Assembly (NCBI GenBank): GCA_900547835.1
Contig: URIJ01000085.1
Location: forward strand, 1 to 8,469
DNA from: an uncultured Collinsella sp.
Lineage (GTDB): Bacteria; Actinomycetota; Coriobacteriia; Coriobacteriales; Coriobacteriaceae
Length of the DNA: 8,469 nucleotides
Direction of reading: 5' to 3'
Made by a program: the position numbers and the translations under genes. Shown here in pieces: positions 1 through 5,900 of the stretch. The first letter of the stretch is position 1. Every line of letters begins with the position of its first letter. Under the pieces are notes generated by a model. It had not been told where the DNA came from. It did not search any database and saw nothing but the letters and a program-made list of their open reading frames with translations.

Positions 1-205
1 CGGTCTTTCATGCAGCAGGGGCTCTCAATGTTTTTATGTCCTGCTCATATCGTCTGTGCCGGCACTTGGGGACAGTCCTAGTCGTTGGGGGTCTACCGAC
101 GCATTGGAGGTTTGCGCCTTCCATGCATGACAGCCGTCTCTTTTATGTTTCCTTTAGCCGTTGCTGCCTAGGATGGGGGTTAGTCGGTAGGAAGGGAGCG
201 TCTAT
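1..205. other. Upstream intergenic region, no gene recognised
   Basis: No convincing coding region is seen on either strand. The stretch contains a GGGGACAG-type repeat fragment (56-75), and its last bases hold the purine-rich ribosome binding site of the exporter gene (AGGAAGGGAG, 189-198). TATGTT (144-149) and TAGGAT (169-174) resemble -10 boxes, but neither has a credible -35 partner at normal spacing, so I do not assign a promoter. A minus-strand ATG at 11-9 would read off the left edge but lacks a good ribosome binding site. Confidence 0.5.
56..75. repeat. GGGGACAG repeat fragment with a 10-bp palindrome
   Basis: The perfect palindrome GTGCCGGCAC (56-65) is followed after two bases by GGGGACAG (68-75). 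The same GGGGACAG octamer recurs at 1785-1792, inside the hairpin just after the exporter gene. GGGGACAG cores of this kind are common in dispersed REP-like intergenic repeats of many bacteria. With two short copies in the window, membership in a genome-wide family is an inference. Confidence 0.3.
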
Positions 206-1774
206 ATGGACGACGCGAGCGAGCGTGCAATCGAAGAGGACATGCTCGATCAGTTCAATTACTTTGATGATGAGGATGAGGAGCTAATCGATCGTCGTGA
301 GCCGGCATCGCTTGACTCATTTGATCTGGTCGATGAAGAGCCCGACGAGGACGAGGGCGAATTAACGGAGCCCCCACAGCCTTCGCGCCTTGACTCGCTG
401 CTTTCGAGAGCCCCCATGCACCACGGCGTTCGTGCCGGCGCGCTCCATATGAAAACTGACTGGCACCAGATCGTGACGGCAGGCGATGAGCTTGCCGTCG
501 ATGCGCCGCTCACCGATAAGTCATCCATCATCTGCCGCACCGGCATGCTTATGCTGGCAAGCGGAACAGGTGCCTGGCGCGTGCGCGATACCATGAATCG
601 TGTTGCCGCCGTACTCGGTGTCACCGTCCACGTTGACTTAAGTCTTCTGTCGTTTGAGTGCACCTGCATCGAAGATGGCCACTGCTTTAACGAGGTTGTC
701 AGCCTGCCCACAACGGGAGTCAATACCCATCGCATTTGGATGATGGAGAGTTTCCTCAAGGAAATCGAGACCTATGGTCGTCGCTTCACGGTGCACGAGT
801 ATCACGAGATGCTCAAGACCGTTGAGAGTTCAAAACCCGATTACTCTCCCTGGCAACAGGGCCTTGCGGCAGCTTGTGCTTGCGGCGCCTTCGTCTTTTT
901 GCTCGGCGGCGGCCCTATCGAGATGGCCTGCGCGTTCGTGGGCGCGGGTGTCGGCAACTTTGCCCGCTCCCATATTCTCAAGCAGGGCCTTGGTCAGTTC
1001 AGCGCGCTGACGACCGGTGTTGCGCTCGCTTGCGTTTCGTATCTGCTGGCATTGCTCGGCCTTGGCCAGGTCATACCGGGGGCAATGTCGCACCAAGAAG
1101 GCTATATCGGCGCCATGCTCTTTGTGATTCCCGGCTTTCCCCTCATTACGGCAGGCCTCGACATCGCTAAGCTCGACATGCGAAGCGGTATCGAGCGCCT
1201 TTCATATGCCGTATCGATTATTGTGATGGCGACCCTCGTAGGTTGGATGGTTGCCGAGTGTGTTGGCCTGGCGCCGGACGACTTTGCCCCACTGGGCCTT
1301 TCGCCGCTTGCCCTTACGCTCCTGCGCGTGGTGATGAGCTTCGTTGGCGTATTCGGCTTCTCGGTGATGTTCAACAGCCCGGTAAAGATGGCCGCGGCAG
1401 CTGGGTTGATCGGCGCCGTGTCCAATACCCTGCGTCTGACCCTTGTCGATGCGCCGACGATGATTCCCTTCCTGGGCCTCAGCACGGGAATGCCTCCCGA
1501 GGCAGCAGCGTTTATCGGCGCGCTGGTATCGGGGCTGCTCGCAAGCTTGGCTGAAGTCAAGCTCACCTACCCGCGCATCGCCCTCACGGTGCCTTCGATT
1601 GTCATTATGGTGCCGGGCTTGTATCTGTATCGCTCGATGTATTACATGTGCACCTTCGACACGGTCAATATGCTCGGCTGGTTTGTGCGCGCAGTGCTCA
1701 TCGTAGCGTTTCTGCCCGTTGGACTGGGTGTGGCGCGTACGCTCACCGACCCTCGCTGGCGCCACACCAGCTAA
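206..1774 (+). CDS. Threonine/serine exporter (ThrE family, DUF1212 + DUF3815 fused)
   Basis: A membrane carrier of the ThrE family, which exports threonine and serine using the proton gradient. The 522 residues contain both halves that some bacteria encode separately. Residues ~105-205 form the cytosolic ThrE/DUF1212 region (GMLMLASGTGAWRVRDTMNR at 113-132 is the family-like segment). From ~215 onward there are about ten hydrophobic segments. IPGFPLITAGLDIAKLDM (308-325) and VPSIVIMVPGLYLYRSMY (462-479) match the conserved helix-loop patterns of the two halves. The ATG at 206 is chosen because AGGAAGGGAG ends seven bases upstream. Odd points are an N-terminal tail with 26 Asp/Glu in the first 60 residues and a C-x-C-x4-H-C cluster at 152-160. 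The gene appears monocistronic, with repeats starting directly after its stop. Family is confident; the real substrate in this organism is not shown by sequence. Confidence 0.9.
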   Translation: MDDASERAIEEDMLDQFNYFDDEDEELIDRREPASLDSFDLVDEEPDEDEGELTEPPQPSRLDSLLSRAPMHHGVRAGALHMKTDWHQIVTAGDELAVDAPLTDKSSIICRTGMLMLASGTGAWRVRDTMNRVAAVLGVTVHVDLSLLSFECTCIEDGHCFNEVVSLPTTGVNTHRIWMMESFLKEIETYGRRFTVHEYHEMLKTVESSKPDYSPWQQGLAAACACGAFVFLLGGGPIEMACAFVGAGVGNFARSHILKQGLGQFSALTTGVALACVSYLLALLGLGQVIPGAMSHQEGYIGAMLFVIPGFPLITAGLDIAKLDMRSGIERLSYAVSIIVMATLVGWMVAECVGLAPDDFAPLGLSPLALTLLRVVMSFVGVFGFSVMFNSPVKMAAAAGLIGAVSNTLRLTLVDAPTMIPFLGLSTGMPPEAAAFIGALVSGLLASLAEVKLTYPRIALTVPSIVIMVPGLYLYRSMYYMCTFDTVNMLGWFVRAVLIVAFLPVGLGVARTLTDPRWRHTS

Positions 1775-1807
1775 TTGGTACAAGGGGGACAGGTTACTTT
1801 GCACCAA
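1775..1807. repeat. REP-like hairpin directly after the exporter stop codon
   Basis: TTGGTACAA (1775-1783) pairs with TTGCACCAA (1799-1807) in eight of nine positions around a 15-base loop that carries GGGGGACAGGTTACT. It begins at the base after the exporter stop codon and is abutted by a second, unrelated inverted repeat at 1808. There is no T-tract, so it is not a standard intrinsic terminator. It resembles RAYT-associated REP elements, which often carry a GGGGACAG core. It may stabilise or end the exporter mRNA. Confidence 0.45.
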
Positions 1808-1880
1808 ATGAGTTGCGGTGAAATAGGGACTGAATTGCTGCTTAAAGGGTCAAAACAGTCCGTATTCCACCGCAACTTAT
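1808..1880. repeat. Imperfect 30-bp inverted repeat (REP/MITE-like element)
   Basis: The left arm 1808-1837 and right arm 1851-1880 are reverse complements at 25 of 30 positions. The best core is AGTTGCGGTG..GGGACTG against CAGTCC..CACCGCAACT (1811-1832 and 1856-1877, 20 of 22). The loop is 13 bases (1838-1850). A transcript would form a very long stem. The element starts exactly where the preceding hairpin ends, so the two look like one composite repeat. No target-site duplication is visible at its edges and there is no coding capacity. A dispersed Coriobacteriia repeat is likely, but only one copy lies in this window. Confidence 0.55.
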
Positions 1881-1926
1881 GGGGTCGGGGGATTATCGGT
1901 GCCCTGCATCTTCATAAACTCAACGC

Positions 1927-1956
1927 TTACGAAGCGCATGCGTTTCGTGCTAGGCT
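1927..1956 (+). promoter_or_regulatory. Possible promoter with extended -10 box
   Basis: TTACGA (1927-1932), an 18-base spacer and TAGGCT (1951-1956), with TGC directly before the -10 box (an extended -10 TGn motif at 1948-1950). Each hexamer matches the sigma-A consensus at only three positions, so the call rests on spacing, the TG motif and location. A start near 1963 would give an ~80-base RNA ending at the hairpin 1993-2043, or a leader of ~125 bases for the DUF2798 gene at 2088. Confidence 0.3.
1929..1948. promoter_or_regulatory. 20-bp near-palindrome, operator candidate
   Basis: ACGAA-G-CGCATGCG-T-TTCGT is its own reverse complement except for one internal pair (1934/1943, G opposite T). 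It sits in the spacer between the proposed -35 and -10 boxes, where a dimeric repressor would block RNA polymerase. It does not resemble the palindrome at 2848-2868, so a different regulator would be expected. No protein is known to bind it. Confidence 0.35.
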
Positions 1957-1992
1957 GGTTCCACCACATAAGTAGTCGCAGACGCGCGTACC

Positions 1993-2043
1993 ACGGGCGG
2001 GCGAGATGAAGTTCCAACAGCTCCATCTTGCCCGCCCGTTTTT
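1993..2043 (+). terminator. Strong intrinsic terminator-like hairpin before the DUF2798 gene
   Basis: ACGGGCGGGCGAGATG (1993-2008) pairs with CATCTTGCCCGCCCGT (2024-2039) at 15 of 16 positions, the exception being a G-U wobble, and partial pairing continues into the loop. Five T residues follow (2039-2043). It lies more than 200 bases after the exporter stop and only 45 bases before the ATG at 2088, with little room for a promoter in between. It may end exporter transcripts, end a small RNA started near 1963, or act as an attenuator in the DUF2798 leader. Confidence 0.75.
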
Positions 2044-2087
2044 GTTGCGTGGCGCCGCGGTACAACACAGAGAGGAATCTGCCCTTT

Positions 2088-2636
2088 ATGCCTATCAACA
2101 AACGAGAGAGCCTGCTGTTCACCTTTATCATGTGCTTTTGCATGGTGCTCTGGATGAGCATCTACAATGTTGCCCTGCAGCACGGGGCCATCAACGGCGA
2201 GGTCGTTGCCGCCGCGTGGCTCGGCTTCCCCGTTGCCTACATTTTTGCCATGTGCTGCGACTGGTTCGTCGCCAGCCCGCTCGCCAAGGGTTTCGCCTTT
2301 AAGTACTTGGTCACGCCGGGCAAGAGCTCGCCACTTGCCATGACGCTCGCCGTCAGCTCCTGCATGGTCGTTCCCATGGTCATCATCATGTCGCTGTACG
2401 GTGCCTGTGAGGGTCTGACGCACATGCCCGGCGGCATCCTTGCGAACCTGTATTCCGTGCCCGCGATCTGGATGATCAACATCCCGCATAATTTTGTGAT
2501 GGCGCTGCCGTGGAACCTTTTGGTAGCCGGTCCGATTTCCCACTTCGTCTTCCGTCGCGCCTTCCCTGTGGGGACGGTTTTCGAGGAGGAGCATGCCGAG
2601 CTCTTGGAGCAGGCTATGGCTCCTGAGTGCGAGTAG
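2088..2636 (+). CDS. DUF2798-type small integral membrane protein
   Basis: A 182-residue protein of unknown function with four hydrophobic segments arranged as two similar pairs, the pattern of tandem DUF2798 domains. Each pair has a first helix (residues ~8-28 and ~82-104) and a second helix with a related P..(N/D)..VA.P signature (FPVAYIFAMCCDWFVASPLA at 46-65; LPWNLLVAGPISHFVFRR at 140-157). The C-terminus is short, acidic and probably cytosolic. An upstream TTG at 2028 is in frame but would add a non-hydrophobic stretch encoded by the terminator stem. I take the ATG at 2088, preceded by AGAGAGGAA (2069-2077). Neighbours do not suggest a role, and it appears to be a single-gene unit with its own leader hairpin upstream. 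The family is fairly confident; no function is claimed. Confidence 0.8.
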   Translation: MPINKRESLLFTFIMCFCMVLWMSIYNVALQHGAINGEVVAAAWLGFPVAYIFAMCCDWFVASPLAKGFAFKYLVTPGKSSPLAMTLAVSSCMVVPMVIIMSLYGACEGLTHMPGGILANLYSVPAIWMINIPHNFVMALPWNLLVAGPISHFVFRRAFPVGTVFEEEHAELLEQAMAPECE

Positions 2637-2638
2637 CT

Positions 2639-2690
2639 CGCTTAGGGATCTGCTGAGCGCGGGCGACTTGCTTGGTTGGAGCCCTAAGCG
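2639..2690. repeat. Long-range 9-bp inverted repeat after the DUF2798 stop
   Basis: CGCTTAGGG (2639-2647) and CCCTAAGCG (2682-2690) are perfect reverse complements around a 34-base loop, starting two bases after the stop codon at 2634-2636. No T-tract follows. It could be a 3' mRNA stabilising structure. The rest of 2691-2802 shows no gene. Confidence 0.4.
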
Positions 2691-2802
2691 TGGATAGCTC
2701 TCTCGGCGACATCGCGGGCGTGAGCGGTGCGCATGACCGGAGGGCCCGTGCTGCTCCGTTGCCCGACGTGCTAGCGCGCAGAACAATCTGTTGGTGCATT
2801 CG

Positions 2803-2835
2803 GCGGCTGCTGAAGCGTTTCGGCAGCCGCTTTTT
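2803..2835 (+). terminator. Intrinsic terminator downstream of the DUF2798 gene
   Basis: GCGGCTGCTGAA (2803-2814) pairs with TTCGGCAGCCGC (2819-2830) over 12 bp with one G-U pair and a four-base loop GCGT. TTTTT (2831-2835) follows directly. It separates the DUF2798 transcript from the operon starting at 2918, whose proposed promoter lies just downstream. Confidence 0.88.
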
Positions 2836-2847
2836 ATACGGAGTTTA

Positions 2848-2868
2848 AATACAACAGTCTGTTGTATT
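2848..2868. promoter_or_regulatory. Perfect 21-bp palindrome, probable TetR operator
   Basis: AATACAACAG (2848-2857), a single central T (2858) and CTGTTGTATT (2859-2868) form arms with no mismatch. Length, AT-rich ends and odd-base centre are typical of TetR-family operators. It lies 50 bases before the start codon of the 1479-residue protein and just upstream of or overlapping the likely core promoter. The same operon encodes a TetR-family protein (7341-8030), so autoregulation is the simplest reading. The binding itself is inferred. Confidence 0.8.
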
Positions 2869-2885
2869 ACGTAGAGTGGTATATC
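2857..2885 (+). promoter_or_regulatory. Probable promoter of the activase-TetR operon
   Basis: TGGTATATC (2877-2885) is a good extended -10 element (TGn followed by TATATC, four of six to consensus). The -35 position (about 2857-2862) is poor and lies within the palindrome, so repressor binding would mask it. An alternative -10 box, TATTAC (2865-2870), overlaps the palindrome's right arm. Either choice places the operator on the core promoter. Confidence 0.5.
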
Positions 2886-2917
2886 TCTAGCAGGAAAAAT
2901 GCGAGAGACGGAGCATT

Positions 2918-5900
2918 ATGGCGTTGCTAGTAGGACTGGACGTAGGGTCGACGACGACCAAAGTTTACGCGATGCACGAGGATATGACCGAGGCGTGGTG
3001 GGGATATCGCCGCCACGGGGCGTGTCAGACAGCGAGCGTGCGCGCCATGCTCGGCGAGCTCGCCGAGCGCTTTCCCCATGAGTCGCTGCGCGTTGCGGTG
3101 ACCGGCTCGGGTGCGCGCGATATCGCGACCGCGCTGGGCGCCTCGTACGTTCAGGAGGTGGTCGCCAACGCGCTCGCGATCAGCAGGTTCTATCCGCAGA
3201 CGCGCTGCGCCATCGAGCTGGGCGGCCAAGACGCCAAGATGATCTTCTTCCGCACCAACGATAAGGGAGACATCGAGGTTGCCGACATGCGCATGAACGG
3301 CTCGTGCGCAGGCGGTACCGGTGCATTTATCGACGAGATGGCAAAGCTCATGGGGGTCGGCACCGAATCGGGCGAGTTCGAGCAGCTCGCAAGCCGGGGA
3401 ACGACCGTCCACGAGGTCTCGGGCCGCTGCGGCGTGTACGCAAAGACCGATATCCAGCCGCTGCTCAACGAGGGCATTCCTACCACCGACCTGGCGCTTT
3501 CGGCGCTTCACGCGGTCGCCCGCCAAACGATCGGCGGTCTGGCCCAGGGTATCGACATCGAGCCGCCGGTAATCTTCGAGGGCGGTACGCTCGCCTACAA
3601 CCCCACGCTGGTCCGCGTGTTCCGGGAGCAACTGAATCTATCGGACGATCAGGTTATCGTCCCGCGCGATCCGCAGATCATGGTCGCGCGCGGTGCCGCC
3701 CTGTCGCTGACCGACATGTTCGCATCGTCCCAACCGATCGACCTTCCCGACGCTTTTGTCCGGCTGGATAAGCTCGAGACGGTCGCGCCCGCAAGCGGGG
3801 AGGGACGTCTTGCCCAGCCCTTTTTTGCCACACCTGCCGAGCAGGCGGATTTTACGGCACGCCATGGCAAAGAGACGCCGGCAAAGGGTCCGGATGCGTA
3901 TGCGCCCGGAGAGACGGTGCGTGTGGCGCTCGGTATCGATTCGGGGAGCACGACGACCAAGTTCGCCCTGGTCGATGAGGCGGGTGAGCTTGTCGATTCG
4001 TTCTACGCGTCTAATAACGGCAGACCGCTCGACGTCGCCCAACAGGGTCTTGTCAGCTTGAAGAACCGCTGGGAGACAGCGGGAGTCACGCTTGCGATCG
4101 ATGCCGTGGGCACCACGGGATACGGCGAGGAGCTTTTCGCGCGCGCGTTCCACGCCGACTACCATACGGTCGAGACGGTCGCGCACGCCCGCGCCGCGTG
4201 CGCATGCGTTCCCGATGCGACCTTCGTGCTCGACATCGGCGGACAGGATATGAAGGCCATCTGGCTCAACCACGGCGTGCTGACCGATATCGTCGTCAAC
4301 GAGGCGTGCTCTGCGGGCTGCGGCTCGTTCCTCGAGGGTTTTGCCAAAAACCTCGGAATAGCCGTTGAGGATATCGCGACCGAGGCATTTTCGTCCAAAG
4401 CCCCCGCCGTTCTCGGCAGCCGCTGCACGGTGTTCATGAACAGCAGCGTCGTTTCCGAGCAGCGGCGCGGTAAGGGTCCGGGCGACATCATGGCCGGTCT
4501 CTGCCGTTCGATTATCGAGAACGTGTTCACCAAGGTCATTCGCGTTTCAAATCTCAACCGTCTGGGCGACAAAGTCGTCGTCCAGGGCGGCACGTTCCGA
4601 AACGACGCGGTGCTGCGCGCATTCGAGCAGTATCTGGGCAAACCCGTCACGCGTGCGCCCCACCCGGGGCTGATGGGCGCTATCGGTATCGCCCTGCTCG
4701 CGCGCGAGGAATGCCGCAAGGGCGACGCCGGCGCGTCGTTTATCGGGCTCGATGCCGTGGAGCGCTTCGAGCATCGCGAGTTCGGCGGCGTTACCTGCCG
4801 TCGGTGCAACAACCGCTGCCAGCGCGCGGTCGTGGCATTTGGCGACGGCTCGCTTTACGTCACGGGCAATCGCTGCCCGCGCGGCGGCGCCATCTCATGG
4901 GATGAGCTCGTGCGCGAGGTTCCCGCGGCGGAGGAGCTGCGTCCGCAGGGTGCTTGCGAGGCACAGGCACCCGGCACGGGGCGCGACCGGACCGCGGCTG
5001 CCCCCAATCTCTTTGTCGACCGCGAGAAGCTGCTGTTCGAGTCGTACCCCACGGTTCCCGTCAGCGGGGGGCGCGATGTCACGATCGGCATTCCCCGTGT
5101 GCTCGAGTTCTGGGACACCATGCCGTTCTGGTCGACGTTCTTCAGCACGCTCGGCTTTAAGGTGCGCGTCTCGGGACGCAGCACCAAGGCGATGTACGAG
5201 CGCGGTCTGGCGCACGTCACATCCGACACCGTGTGCTTCCCGGCCAAGCTCGTCCACGGGCACATCCGCAATCTCGTCGACGCCGGCGTCGACCGCATCT
5301 TCATGCCCGTCATCACGACGGTGCCCACCGAAAACACCGCCTCTACCAGCGAGTGGATGTGCGCCGTCGTAAAGGGATACCCCTACGTGATGCGCAATTC
5401 CGATAACCCAGAGGAGCGTTTCGGCGTTCCGTTCGATACGCCGCTGTTCCACTGGTACGACGAGGGCGACCGAAACCGCCAGCTCAAGGCGTGGTGCAAG
5501 GAGACCTTCGATATCGATGCCGACCTGGTTGCCAAGGCGACCGAGCAGGCGGACCGCGCGCAGGAGACGTTTGAGAACCAGCTGCAGCTGCGCGGCAGGC
5601 AGGTGCTCGAGAACGTGCACGAGGACGGCGGCTACGCGGTGGTGATCGCTTCGCGCCCGTACCACAACGACCCGCTGGTCAACCACGGGCTGCCCAAGCT
5701 CTTCTCTGAGCGCGGCATCCCCGTGCTGACGCCCGATGCGGTGCCGGGGGTCTGCAACGTCGATCTTTCCAACAGCCGCATCGACATCGTGAACAACTAC
5801 CATGCGCGCATGCTGTCGTGCGCGGTCATCGTCGCATCGACGCCCGAGCTCGAGCTCGTGCAGATGGGCAGCTTCGGCTGCGGCCACGATGCGTATCTCA

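Noticed and set aside
1..11. Minus-strand ATG reading off the left edge
   Set aside because: Too short to judge, and no good ribosome binding site upstream of it.
1202..1807. 201-codon minus-strand frame opposite the exporter
   Set aside because: Antisense shadow of a gene with clear transmembrane and family motifs.
1775..1975. 66-codon frame starting with TTG after the exporter gene
   Set aside because: It runs through both hairpin repeats, has no ribosome binding site of its own and no protein-like pattern.
2061..2067. TACAACA resembling half of the TetR operator, before the DUF2798 gene
   Set aside because: Seven bases only, with no opposing half-site; chance match.
2028..2087. N-terminal extension of the DUF2798 gene from TTG 2028
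   Set aside because: The extra residues are encoded by the terminator stem and leader; ATG 2088 has a ribosome binding site and gives a typical membrane protein start.
1950..2786. 278-codon minus-strand open frame over the DUF2798 gene
   Set aside because: It covers the terminator hairpins and a convincing membrane protein on the other strand; low-complexity basic composition, no family pattern.
2899..3081. 60-codon frame starting at ATG 2899
   Set aside because: Overlaps the start of the activase gene in another frame, with Arg-rich composition and no family resemblance.
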